64,000 bases of DNA from positions 1 through 64,000 of the forward strand of contig JADANN010000280.1 in NCBI GenBank assembly GCA_018806985.1, written 5' to 3'. Origin of the DNA: Angiostrongylus vasorum. Lineage: Eukaryota; Nematoda; Chromadorea; Rhabditida; Metastrongylidae. Below, piece by piece: positions 44,795 to 56,611 of this stretch. The position numbers and the translations under genes were made by a program. How positions within the stretch are numbered: the stretch's first letter is position 1; each line of letters starts with the position of its first letter. The notes beneath the pieces are model-generated. The model saw only the letters and a list, made by a program, of their open reading frames with translations. It did no database searches and had not been told where the DNA came from.

Positions 44795-45375
44795 CGTGGG
44801 TTCGCAACAGGACAGCTACTGACACCAAGTGTCGCCATTGCGCTTTTTGTCCAAAATTGGTGCCTTCGTTATCGATCTCCGCCCGCTAGCCTACCGTAGA
44901 TATACAGGCAATTGCTTTGTCATCTTCTCTGCTCAATATCAGATGGACAAGTGCTTTGAATTACTAGATGAGCAATCTGAGTACATTAGATCCACCCTGG
45001 AGAAACCAAGAGATAATGGATACATGACAAAGCGATACCGAAAACTAAATAACAGGAGCATCCTTCTTCATTTCCTCTCTCCCATACTTCACACAAAGAG
45101 GGCGGCTGTGAGAAACATGTTTTGAACAGTCGCTTCTGTGTGGACGAAGGTGGAACTGAGGGAGGAATCGCATGACTGGCTCGGAGAATAGCCGTCTCCA
45201 ATGGCTATGAAATCGTAACCCCATGAGATAAGCCTAGAAACAGAGCGATGCTCAGACATCACAAGTGATCTAATCCCGGATCTTCGCATCGATTTCTGAT
45301 GAGGCGTGGTGCACTCATCAAAAAAAAATGGCATTTTAATCAGCTATTTATCCTCAGTAGAAGTCAAGCAAAGAA
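44795..45375 (+). pseudogene. Penelope-like element RT fragment (copy 2)
   Basis: The frame 44,829-45,125 stays open through RPLAYRRYTGNCFVIFSAQ (motif C, with Gly-Asn in place of the catalytic Asp pair), CFELLDEQSEYIRSTLEKP, TKRYRKLNNRSILLHFLSP and KRAAVRNMF, then hits a stop. Later codons (VASVWTKVELREESHDW) continue the Penelope pattern in the same region. This copy lacks the extra A that breaks the frame near 4,738. Confidence 0.86.
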
Positions 45376-46247
45376 CGCAGAGTTTTTCGAGAAGCTGTTG
45401 ATCATGTGATTGCCATATAGATTTTCATCTTCCTGTTTGTGTTATTGAAGCGTTTGGCGTAGTAAATTGCATATCAATATATCCTAACCAGGCTCGGAGG
45501 AATGAATGCTATGGAAACATCAGCTCTATCCGAATAAAGAATGAAGTAACACTCGTGTTGGTCCAATAAAAAAATATGGAGAATTATTTGACCAGTGCCG
45601 AGTTTAATAGAAAGTTGGTTGTGGGAATTTTTTACAAGACTTGTTTTGCGGTATTTCTTATGCCCACCCATACCATGGATTAACCACATCCCATCGTCAT
45701 TATTGGGTACGAAAAAATAGTGAAATACAGAGCTGAAATTCAAATTTGAATTTTCGACTTAAAATATGTTGTGCTTCACTTCAAGTAACTCTCTATAGCT
45801 CTTGGTAACTAGACGCTTTATGAAGTTGACAACTTAACGTGTTTGCAGAGAAGACTGTGCTCTAGCGTCTAGAGAATACTGGTAACTTTTCTAAAGGGTC
45901 GTTCTGATTTTGAATTTTTTAATTAGAACTGCCTAAGAAGGTCTATTTCTCACTGGGGTAGATAGGAGAACTCGCATCTCGGTGATGAAGATCTCTAGAT
46001 TCTCTCAAATTTTATTTCAACTGACAAGGCTCACTGCGAATTGAGATATACCTGTTGTAAGGGGTAACTACTTTGGAGTATGTATGAACTGAAAGCCAAG
46101 ACCTAGCATCAGATGCAAATTTTGTTAATATCAATGAATTAGTTAAATTTTCTACGATTTTATTGGCAGAAATAGAAGTCAGTGTTGCATCCGCATCCCT
46201 CTGGAGGATTACTTTAGAAGATATGGGTACCTTGTTCTTCACAACTG

Positions 46248-46318
46248 TGGACCATCGACTCGGATCATGATCATCAGCTCTGATAAGGGAAAGACGTCGA
46301 AAAGTTAGCCGAATAAAC
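46248..46318 (+). ncRNA. Hammerhead-like motif, duplicate of 5,983-6,051
   Basis: Same decayed core. It has ACCATCGACTCGG and GTTAGCCGAATAAA, where copy 1 has ACCGTCGACTCGG and GCTAGCC, so copy 2 is closer to the family consensus. Confidence 0.5.
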
Positions 46319-47031
46319 ATCTCTACCAATCTCGTCTAAGCTCAACAATTTAAACACATGCTGATTATTTTACTATCATGGTTAAATGACGGTTGGTTTC
46401 AAAATTAGTCTTCTTCTCCGTCTTCGTGCGATAAATTGTGCTGGATTGAGTGGTATATTGGTTGCTGAGATGTGTAGTGCTGGATTGTTTGAGTGTTGAA
46501 TCGATGAGTTCGGTTTCATGCAACGCGGGACTTTCTATCGTACCTTTACGCATGGCCTAAATCTTGGGTAATTAGACCTTTTCATACTTAATAGAACGCT
46601 AATAACACAATAACAACGTTGAAAAATAATGGTGCAAAAAAATAAGACAGGTTCAAAGCTATGATACGATATGTTTACTGCTGATAGTTCTTTGTAAATT
46701 ATTCGTCATCTCCACTTCCCGTGCTATCGGATTATTCTTTTAGCTTTCTCCCATATTTTCTCACCAACCCTTTTCCTGATACCATAGACTTCTCTATATT
46801 TAATGAATTTTCTTGGTCACCGCTTTGAACTAATTTTGATGTTCAAGTGTTCAATGATATGGTTTTGAGTGACGTCAGTCGACGACTTTTTCGAAATCAG
46901 CGTTGGTCGAATTCTCATCGAAAGTGACAAAAAAATAAATTGAGGATGTATAGGATAACATAGAGCCCTCGCATCTCCTATTGCAGCTCTCGATGAAAAT
47001 GAATTATAGAAAGAGGATTAAAGCGTTGATG

Positions 47032-47034
<3 letters not shown>

Positions 47035-47071
<37 letters not shown>
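47035..47071. repeat. (TA)n microsatellite
   Basis: Shorter than its partner at 6,769-6,811. Confidence 0.97.
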
Positions 47072-47076
<5 letters not shown>

Positions 47077-47339
47077 TATATATACATGGAGGGCACGACT
47101 GCTGTCCGCCTGCTTGAATGAATGTGTCCCCACATTACCACTCGGAAAACGAGTTTTTTCTTTTGACTGAGGATCTACTTTAGAAGCATCCAGTTTATCG
47201 GCAGCTCTAGCGATAGGAGGAAGATGCTTGAAGATTGCAAGCAATCTATCTATTAGAAGGCAGAGCAGAACGGTTGATTACCCAGTAGATTCAGAACGGT
47301 ATAATTGCCCATTCCGTCTGAAATGAAAATATTCACATT

Positions 47340-48581
47340 TCCAAGGCGACATGGGTAACAGACACGGCTGTCGGTAGATTGAGAAATATCATCATCTAGT
47401 GGCCACCGAAATCCCTTTTCAGAGGGGGGTTACGTTTCGTACACTCTCGAATGCTAAAATTCCATTTTTCTTTCAACTCCAAAATGCGCTGGAACCAGTG
47501 CACGCAGGAGAAATGTAAGAAAAAGGAGAACTGAATGTAGATTTTTTTATGCATGTTCAGTTATAAATCGAAAAAAAACACATTCTTTGAAGAAAGAGCC
47601 AGTTTTTAAAGCCTCAGTAGTTTTTTGAGGATAATCCAATTTTAAGAAGTCAAGGAAACGCTCCACATAAGAGACCTCAACATCCGTTTTTGCGCATTCC
47701 AGCATAATCGGAAGACGTCAACAGGAGCATCTATTGACTTCTTTAAAAAATAAGAAATTGAATAAACATTTCGTGTTCCATTGTCGAGGTGTGATAGCGC
47801 AGTTGTAAGAGCTGCAGACTTCTGTTTGATGCCACCTACGCAGGTTTTGAGATCGAGAAATGTGAATTTCTCCAATACGCTTCTACAATCTTAACCACTT
47901 CATGCGGCTCTTCGTTATTTTTCCCTTAAGATTCCTGGATTTTTCAGGCATAAAAAGTGTTCGAGATTATGTGGAGGAAGAATTTCACAGAAATTTTTGT
48001 TGTAGAATTGTTAACACTGTCGAGACGACGCCTAATCTCGTGTTGACTGGGTGACGTCCAATTTCAAGCCTTTATTCACTAGCTAGCTTTTTGAAAGTAA
48101 ACAAAGGCTTTTCGATAATTAGAAAAGTTTAACGGTGATGGACATAAGTGGATTGCACAAAAGGCTCTGTTCTATCTTTCTATAGGTATGAATGATATTC
48201 ATGGTGCTACTTACTGTATGTTACTGTGGTCCATCATACAAACACATTGCTATCATCATTTGGAAGCGTTTCGCGGCTAATGGGTCTCTATTTCAGTATT
48301 TTTTTTATAGTGTATGCTTTGTATGATAGATATCATTCACTATAGCAATTGAAATTGTAATAGTATTCGGTTAACTATCAAATTTCTGATTAGTGAAGTT
48401 TTTTCGGAAAACGGCTGTTTGAACATTTCTAAGTACGGAATTCAGCTTTTCCCGACAAACGTCCAATACAACATCTGCGTTCTGCAAGCTATTAGTTGAT
48501 GACAAAAAGTATTCAAAAGTAGTTAAACGCGTTTAAATAAAAACGCCAGAAATAAAATTACACTCATAGGTGTCTCAGCAA
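47340..48581. repeat. Repeat R2, truncated copy
   Basis: Duplicate of 7,080-8,388, ending at the junction to block D2. The tRNA-like stretch is at 47,781-47,860. Confidence 0.8.
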
Positions 48582-51071
48582 CCGCGTTATCGTGATTGGA
48601 AAGTGTTTCTAGATGTTGGGCTGTGATGAACAGCGGGGGATTCATCCCCCCGGCAGGGTGTCCCAAGCTGGAGAGCAGCCTGGCCATTCCATCAGGAAGC
48701 CTAGCTAGCAGTAAACAAATAAAAGGGTCCACCGCAGTCCTGGTACCAAACTAATCGCACAGTGGCAAATCTTTCTCTGATACACTAAGGCGGGTGACGA
48801 CCTGAGGCAGCCTTCGGCTAAGCTGGTTTGGGACTCAAGCAAACCACAACGGCCAAACCAGCGAAACTCCGAAAAAAGTGAAGATTATGTTGGGGTCGTC
48901 ACAACCAGTGAAGACGGGCGATCCAACTATCGAAATAAGTATTACGCCGAAGATAAGCAGAATGTCATCCTGGCACTGAAGGAGGATTTATGAGCATTCT
49001 TTTTTGTTCTGGTTCTTGGCTTTCTTTGGCAGTTTTTTTCACACACCGTAGTTGAATTATTTTCAACAATCCTGCCATTTCCAGGAAGCGTTAATATTAG
49101 TCAACAAAAACATATACAATATTTCTGATGAGACGTTTTCACTTTTTTTCCCTTAAGTCGATACACCAGAGCCTGGCAGGACAAGACCACACGGTCAAAT
49201 GGCGTCACTTCGCCGAGTTTCTTAAATAAACGAGTAGCCGTCATATTATGTGTTGAGTGAAAATATCAATTGTGTTTTTCAACGAAGAATAACACAAACT
49301 GGATTCGTTTCACAACAAGAATTTTCGGTAGAACATAAATTCCACGGAACAAGTCGTGAATAATAACACCGAAGAAGGGAAATCAAAGCGGTTACTATTT
49401 CAAGAGACATAGTATATGCAGGAACTTCTCTTAAGACTCCTTTTCTGGGAATGATAGAATGCCATTAAACGAGGATTTGTTTCAAATTCGTGGTCATATG
49501 TGGAGGTGGTTCATGTGAAATATCCTTCAGGATTCACTCTTTAACATGACCCGTGAGGATTTATTAATTGAGAAGGGGGTTGGTGACATTACAAGAATTG
49601 CTAAGTCTCTTCAATGATCCGAGCTCCTAAGGAGCAAACTTCCCTCCCATCCACAAAGGCAGTCGAAACCATGTGCTAAATATTGGAGAACGCTTCAATA
49701 CCGCTATTTATGGATTTCAGAAAAAAATCACGTATAAGCAGCACTCAGCGATTCAGTGAGAGAATTCCACAGATCTTCATGTCGCAACCAAATCGTACAC
49801 CCGAACTCGACCACCTCTATTAGTGGCTGTGGCAAGATAAAGAAACGAATGGGGGTAAAAAGTGCTTGGAGAACCAAGATATGTGAAAGCGGGAAATCTA
49901 AGTATCTAAATGTTGTTTGTCGGCAGAACAAGTTTTTCTACACAACCTATCTTTCACATCTATTGAGACCTCACTACTTATTGCATTCGACTTGTTTCTC
50001 CACATCTATCATCCACCAAAGTCTTCCAATAATTTGTGCGCGTCCACGGCCGCTGTTTTAGGATTCCCTTTTGTCAGGAGTGCCACTGAGTTCTGGTCGA
50101 GTAAATTCTGCTTGGAATCCTAAAATAGCTGGTGGAGAGCTTTCACTTAGATAGCAGAGGGTGAACTTTTCTGGACGGTTCCGCTACCAATATTTCAACG
50201 CCAGAAGGACAGAGGGCTTGGTGATCATGGAGAGTGGTCAGGCCAGCACCGTGCTGGTGTACAGCATCAATATAACAGCGCTAGCCACCCTTAAAATAAA
50301 GTGGTTCAGTAAAATTTGTGTAACACTACGCTATTATCGAAGGTAGGATATAATGATGAGTAAATGTTCAGATTATCAAAGGAAAATTAGGGATGTCTTC
50401 AAAAGGTGCCACTTCGATTGAAATGACTGGTTATGATGCACGAAGCACAAGTCAAGAAGTTAACAACTGTTTACCCTATGGATTAACACCCTATAAATGA
50501 AACGATATACGTCGTGGAAGATTCTATGTTTGCTGTGGAAAATATTTTTCCTCGTCGGATTACAATTCTTACCTTCGGTCGCTCATCTGTGCTAGGAAAT
50601 TTTGCATTTCAAGTTCATTGACGGAGAAGAAAATGCTAAGAACTGAGAAACAACATTACAAGCACAGTAGTTAAGGAATTCGATTTACTTCAGAAATGTC
50701 ACAATGTCGACCAAGTTGAAGAGATGGAACATAATCAACTGTTCGATTCGTTATAGAAAAACTGGCTACGTTTAAGACGAAAAAGCTTTGCCATTTGATC
50801 ACATATAATCATTATTGAGTATATAGAGACGAAACATGTGAAGCAATTGAGCACATGTTCATTATATCTATACCTTTTATAGACTTGTTCGAATCATCGT
50901 ACTTTACTTCTTCCCGAGAACCGCCGAAAGTAATCCTCCAGCCGCTGCTCCTGTTAACGCACTTTGCCACGGGTCTACAAACAGTTAAGGAACCATGTGC
51001 TAAGAATTTAAACTGAACACTCCACAGCTCACTTGCTCTAGTGAAACCGCCGAATCCGCCGAGCAAACTGC
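48582..51071. repeat. Segmental duplication block D2, copy 2
   Basis: Partner of 10,836-13,282, with an R1 copy at 49,240-50,160. It ends inside the first exon of a peptide gene at a CAA microsatellite. 50,165-50,903 holds no recognised gene. Confidence 0.92.
50904..51071 (-). pseudogene. Secreted-peptide gene, 5'-truncated, intron retained
   Basis: Exon 2 (50,904-50,974) encodes NPWQSALTGAAAGGLLSAVLG-KK, as in the gene at 13,164. A 58-bp intron (50,975-51,032; GTGAGC donor, TTTGTAG acceptor) precedes it. Only the last 39 bp of exon 1 remain (51,033-51,071; LGGFGGFTRA). At 51,071 the exon joins a CAA repeat, so the signal peptide, the GYNPFGG core and the promoter are lost. The intron is homologous to that at 33,481-33,539. 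The duplicate gene at 13,164 lacks it exactly. Confidence 0.88.
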
Positions 51072-51163
51072 AAACAAACAACAACAACAACAACAGCAAC
51101 AACAACAACAACAGCAACAACAGCAACAACAACAACAACAACAGCAACAACAACAACAACGGC
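51071..51163. repeat. (CAA/CAG)n microsatellite at a duplication breakpoint
   Basis: CAA triplets with interspersed CAG. The equivalent tract in copy 1 (near 15,500-15,530) is much shorter, and it sits 2.2 kb away from the peptide gene. Confidence 0.95.
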
Positions 51164-51209
51164 AACTGCTGCCAACCTCGCGTCAGCTCAACAGGGGTAG
51201 TTCGCAAGA

Positions 51210-51243
<34 letters not shown>

Positions 51244-52745
51244 ATATCGATTACTAATGCCGAGATGTATGGGGCGGGTGCCGCAGTGGTAGTGATATCC
51301 GTCAATCACGAGAATGGTGCTAGTTTGATTCCGCTGCGGGCCAACCAAGCCTCTCATCCCTCCGCAGTCGGAAAATTGGTACCGGACTTGTCTGGAAAAA
51401 AATCACGCTCTGCAATCCAACTGGGAACGATTCAGCCCGTCTATCTCAGGACTCCAAGGAAAATTGCTCGCCCAGCATTCTACAACATTCAAGATGAATT
51501 GAAAATCCTCAAGCAGCAACCGAAGCCACATGTAAAAACTTGGAAGACCTTCGTGGACGATGGGTGCAAGGAAACGAACTGGATATGAGGAGTGATGGGA
51601 TCTGCACAGTAGACGTGAAGAGGGATCAAATAAAATGAAATAATAAATAATAAAATGCCGAGGTGTATAGAAACTTGGTTTTTTGTGTTCTTAAGAGATC
51701 TGCCAACAAAACATTCCCACTTGTAAGAGGCCTATTATCGTTGAAACAAGGAATTGTCTTACTGCGACAAACGACCCACTTTCTCTATCGCAACTTAAAG
51801 CGACGAATTATACCTAACTATGTCAATTGTGGAAAAATTAAAAAGAAATACGCAGAAACAGAATTCTGAAAAAACAAAACAGAAGTTACAGAAAATTCTT
51901 AACAAGTACTGGGGATCGAAACAAAGCCACCACCCAGTTTTTTTGTTTAGCACACAGAACGAGAAGTTTTCTCAACTAAGCAAATGTGTGTCCAGAGAAA
52001 ATCACCGTGCTTACCACTTGGGGGATAATCTGTGAAGGAAAATAGCAGCTGGAATCATATCTATTTACGGCAATATTCGGTGCAATATCAAAAACAAGTA
52101 ACAGAAAAGTTTGAAAATCTATCACGCTTATAAAGGTCTGTATATAAGTCTTCATAAAAACACCAGCGTTACTCACGCTTTAGGTAGTAACTCTGAGATA
52201 CATTAAGCACCAAAATAATCAAGAATTACTGTGTTAGGATGCATAGCGGTTCCGAAAGATGCGCGTTCGCTGTTAGAATTGGGTCCGAGTGTTTCGCCCA
52301 GTCAATCCATTTTTAAAACAAACCCTGCGCAGGATCACGTGCAGTCTCCGTGTTCGAGATCGAGTGCGTTACAAGGCTACGCTGGCAGGTTAGGTAACGA
52401 AAAAACACGGAGGGCATTGCTAACAATACTTTTCCCAAGCAACCTTTTAGTAAGAACAATCAATTAGTGAAATTGATCTTGCCCTTTGTTTATTCTCAGA
52501 CGGAATTCTGCTAATTCTTAATCGTTTCGACATAGAAAATTAACCTCTAATCACAGGCATAAAGAAAAAGCGTGGTATGCACAACGTTAGAGAACTTATG
52601 GACTCAGAAATTACCCGACCATCTAATAGTGATAAAGGTGCCCTTATCATACAAGAACAAGAAAAAAACGTCCGCGACGCTCCCTCTTTATCGATCATCT
52701 TCTGAAAGCGAGTACAGAAATCAATATCGAAACTAAGATAGGTCA
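51160..52745. repeat. Segmental duplication block D3, copy 2
   Basis: Partner of 15,515-17,117. Includes a TA microsatellite (51,211-51,247) and ends at GATAGGT. 51,500-52,739 holds no recognised gene. Confidence 0.9.
51271..51490 (+). mobile_element. S1 SINE, duplicate of 15,619-15,840
   Basis: Same head with substitutions (GGGGCGGGTGCCGCAGTGGT). The body has ATTGGTACCGGACTTGTCTG, which is closer to the S1 consensus than copy 1. Confidence 0.68.
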
Positions 52746-54440
52746 ACACACGAAAGAGGGCGAGTTTAGAGCCCTCTGTTATTTCTCAGCCCAAAAACTG
52801 GTCATCCCGCTCGTCCTTTCCTATGCTTGCTTATTAAAACACAAGCTTATTTCTAATGATGATCATGCGTCCGCTGACCCATCTTCATTTAAGGTTAGAA
52901 TTAAATTATTTGTACAGGCGGGTCAACGGATGGAATAGCATGGTTCCTGAACCTTATCGTCACTCAGTTGCCGAAATTCATCGAAATCATTCACTCAATA
53001 CCAAAACGTCTCTAGATCATCTTCGGTGCGCGCAACCAAACAGAACGCATATAGTGAGTCATTCAATGTTACCTCACTTTATACTAATGTGTCAAATTAA
53101 CTCCCATTTTCGAGCTGATCGTAGCACATGAAAATAAAGTGAATATGTGTTGCTTGACGATTTAAGAACTAATGACTCTTTTGAAACAGTTGCCATTTGT
53201 TCAAATCATTAGTTGGTCAATCTTGAGGTGGTCTAGCAGATAGTTCGCACAAATTAGAAGGTTGGTCATGGGACAGCGCTTAGCACCAAGCTTTATAACC
53301 ACTTTCACATCTAAGGCGAAAGCTCCAGTTCGCGGCCGCCGAACTTTACTCTCCTATCGATACATAGGCAACTGCTTCACCGTCCGTTCCACACAACACT
53401 AGGTGGATGACTTGTTAAATAGGCAGTCAGAGTGTTCAAAATCCACGCTAGAAAAAACCAACCCAGAACAAGCTTCCATTCTTAAACATCCAAATAATGC
53501 TTTAGGAAAGTGGCTATAGAACAAAGTGGTGTCGTTAGCCAATTAATAGTAGAAATATACTAATGCACAGGGCACGTGTGGCACAGTGGTCGGAGTCGCT
53601 CTGCTACACACATATGGGATCGATCCCGACACTCGTGGCTCAGCTAGCCTTCCATCCCTCCAGGATCGGGAAATTGGTACCAGACTTGTCTGGGAGGATA
53701 GCAGCACTGGCTCGATACATCGGCAGACCACCGCGAGTCATTGTAAAGGCCAGATATGGATTTAATCACCTCCAAACGATGCTTAATGAAGTCGAATGCA
53801 TGGCGCATCCCTCAGGAATTCATCAACCCCGAGAGCTTTATCCTTTATCCTTTTATACTAATGCACGACCTCTCCACTCATCTTTCACACAAAAGCGTAG
53901 GGTATTGTTTCGAACATAAGCAAGATCTCTTTCAAGCCACCCTAGATATGAGACAAAATAAGTTACGCCATTAAGAGGTGCTTAAGAAAAAGTGATCCTG
54001 AAAATTATGTGCGGATTACTGACCTCCCACTTAATACCCAACGCAGTCAGTTAGTTCTCAACCATTCTTACAAACGTTCGTGCAGCTCAGAATATTGTGT
54101 AACCTGTCCTAACGGGAGGAATGTGGATTGCATGAGCTCAGGTGCAATATATAGTACTTGATTTCACGTAAGACATGTGGTGAGGAACACACAGGGGAAA
54201 CGGGTAGACCACTTTGTGTCCGCATAAAAGAACATGTAGATGGAAAGGCCAGAATTCGATAAACTTCTGCTCTGGGTACACATAGGGCACAAAAACAAAA
54301 ATGGTGATGATTTTGAAGTGACTCGCCGGGTTCTAGCGCAGGGATCAAAGACACCAACGCGCAAGGTTCTTGAAGCGTTTTGGAAAAAATTTGGAAGTCT
54401 GAAGATGAACCAGAAAGACGAATGTCTCACCATCACCTGA
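52745..54440 (+). pseudogene. Penelope-like element, second copy (decayed)
   Basis: Same motifs as 18,722-20,420, including the same stops. The frame 54,240-54,440 covers the end of the GIY-YIG region (RRVLAQGSKTPTRKVLEAFW; MNQKDECLTIT) and is open one stretch longer, through a single-base difference in an A run near 54,300. Confidence 0.9.
53569..53853 (+). mobile_element. S1 SINE with target duplication, second copy
   Basis: Same element and same TATACTAATGCAC duplication (53,556-53,568 and 53,854-53,866) as at 19,546-19,831. Confidence 0.9.
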
Positions 54441-54675
54441 GCTGACGCATTATTGCAAACTGATTTACTGACCTGGATGGCTCCCACTCGTCACCCCTCG
54501 TGAACAATACATAGGTGGTCAACAACACTGTGAGTTGCTTTTTGAACAAAATCGTGTTCATGTATATATTAGACCATCATTAGTATTAGAAGAAAAGAGC
54601 ACATTGGTGGTCTTATCCCCAACGAAATCGCTCCGGAGAAGGCAAAGTAGCTGGAACCTCAGCTGCCAAATCAAG

Positions 54676-54689
54676 ATAATAATAATAAC

Positions 54690-54749
<60 letters not shown>
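54676..54749. repeat. (TAA)n microsatellite
   Basis: Longer than in the other two copies. It joins directly to the tandem array, and the CAA/CAG part is absent. Confidence 0.97.
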
Positions 54750-54750
<1 letters not shown>

Positions 54751-56605
54751 TTTACCGTTTTGTTTACTGCCTACTATTTTTTAATGGCAGGGGTACAATG
54801 CGAAATATAACTACAACTTTTAACGAAGCTGAGATATTTGCAAAACTCTGGACCGCAGGTGCCTATGGTGGGGAACGAACGCGCTATTGTCCTTTCCGGG
54901 GAGTAGCGCGTTCACCACCACACCATGCGGGTCCTTCGTTTCGCCTGTCTCTCAGCTAGTTCTTATCGATCTGTGCCGTCAGCAATCACCCGTGACCGGG
55001 ATTGATCTGGGGAGCCCACATCGGCATTAAACCCAGTTAAGCTGAGGCTTTTTTAGTTATAATCACAATGTTTACCGTTTTGTTTACTGCCTACTATTTT
55101 TTAATGGCAGGGTACAATGCGAAATATAACTACAACTTTAACGAAGCTGAGATATTTGCAAAACTCTGGACCGCAGGTGCCTATGGTGGGGAACGAACGC
55201 GCTATTGTCCTTTCCGGGGAGTAGCGCGTTCACCACCACACCATGCGGGTCCTTCGTTTCGCCTGTCTCTCAGCTAGTTCTTATCGATCTGTGCCGTCAG
55301 CAATCACCCGTGACCGGGATTGATCTGGGGAGCCCACATCGGCATTAAACCCAGTTAAGCTGAGGCTTTTTTAGTTATAATCACAATGTTTACCGTTTTG
55401 TTTACTGCCTACTATTTTTAATGGCAGGGTACAATGCGAAATATAACTACAACTTTAACGAAGCTGAGATACAACCACAAGATTGCTGAGATATTTGCAA
55501 AACTCCGGACCGCAGGTGTTTGCGGTGGGGAACGAACGCGCTATTGTCCTTTCCGGGGAGTAGCGCGTTCACCACCACACCATGCGGGTCCTTCGTTTCG
55601 CCTGTCTCTCAGCTAGTTCTTATCGATCTCTGCCGTCAGCAATCACCCGTCACCGGGACTGATCTGGGGAGCCCATATCGGCATTAAACCCAGTTAAGCT
55701 GAGGCTGTAGTTGAATTCACAATATTTAGATTTTTATTTTCTGCCTTTTATACTTTTTTATGGCAGGTTATTGGTATGCGAAATACAACCACAAGATTGC
55801 TGAGATATTTGCAAAACTCCGGACCGCAGGTGTTTGCGGTGGGGAACGAACGCGCTATTGTCCTTTCCGGGGAGTAGCGCGTTCACCACCACACCATGCG
55901 GGTCCTTCGTTTCGCCTGTCTCTCAGCTAGTTCTTATCGATCTCTGCCGTCAGCAATCACCCGTCACCGGGACTGATCTGGGGAGCCCATATCGGCATTA
56001 AACCCAGTTAAGCTGAGGCTGTAGTTGAATTCACAATATTTAGATTTTATTTTCTGCCTTTTTATACTTTTTTATGGCAGGTTATTGGTATGCGAAATAC
56101 AACCACAAGATTGCTGAGATATTTGCAAAACTCGGACCGCAGGTGCCTGCGGTGGGGAACGAACGCGCTATTGTCCTTTCCGGGGAGTAGCGCGTTCACC
56201 ACCACACCATGCGGGTCCCTTCGTTTCGCCTGTCTCTCAGCTAGTTCTTATCGATCTGTGCCGTCAGCAATCACCCGTGACCGGGATTGATCTGGGGAGC
56301 CCACATCGGCATTAAACCCAGTTAAGCTGAGGCTTTTTAGTTATAATCACAATGTTTACCGTTTTGTTTACTGCCTACTATTTTTTAATGGCAGGGTACA
56401 ATGCGAAATATAACTACAACTTTTAACGAAGCTGAGATATTTGCAAAACTCTGGACCGCAGGTGCCTATGGTGGGGAACGAACGCGCTATTGTCCTTTCC
56501 GGGGAGTAGCGCGTTCACCACCACACCATGCGGGTCCTTCGTTTCGCCTGTCTCTCAGCTAGTTCTTATCGATCTGTGCCGTCAATCCCGGTCACGGGTG
56601 ATTGC
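54748..56605 (-). repeat. Tandem array of ~317-bp units derived from S2
   Basis: Six units: 54,748-55,067 (320 bp), 55,068-55,385 (318), 55,386-55,721 (336), 55,722-56,035 (314), 56,036-56,351 (316) and 56,352-56,605 (254, truncated). The minus strand of each holds the S2 body, an A-box-like region (GCATGGTGTGGTGGTGAACG), a B-box-like region (GCGCGTTCGTTCCCC) and GGAGTTTTGCAAATATCTCA. Two subtypes occur: A (ACCGTTTTGTTTACTGCC) in units 1, 2 and 6, and B (TAGATTTTTATTTTCTGCC or similar) in unit 4. Unit 3 starts as A and ends as B; unit 5 starts as B and ends as A. No equivalent array is in copy 1. Confidence 0.93.
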
Positions 56606-56606
56606 T
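56584..56606. repeat. 23-bp inverted segment at the array end
   Basis: In units 1-5, GCCGTCA is followed by GCAATCACCCGT and onward. Here GCCGTC is followed by the exact reverse complement of that stretch (AATCCCGGTCACGG, GTGATTGCT), and AGGTCAACAC comes next. Confidence 0.9.
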
Positions 56607-56611
56607 AGGTC

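Larger units (their letters stand above)
40333..48581. repeat. Segmental duplication block D1, copy 2
   Basis: Partner of 1-8,388. The first few hundred bases differ at many positions, and later parts differ less. 45,380-46,240 and 46,320-47,030 hold nothing recognisable. An inverted R1 copy occupies about 40,333-41,390. Confidence 0.93.
52740..54690. repeat. Extra copy of the Penelope block (D4)
   Basis: Matches 18,717-20,680 and 56,607-58,560 almost perfectly. It begins at AGGTCAACAC and ends in the TAA microsatellite. Confidence 0.95.

Noticed and set aside
50812..51357. 181-codon minus-strand ORF with a leucine run
   Set aside because: Composite of SINE, TA and CAA repeats, and the broken exon of the peptide gene. 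It reads through the real intron.
54535..54810. ORF with an isoleucine run
   Set aside because: Translation of the TAA microsatellite running into the tandem array.
54748..56605. CRISPR-like array
   Set aside because: Units of about 317 bp without short repeats and unique spacers, in a eukaryotic context. Explained by tandem SINE-derived units.
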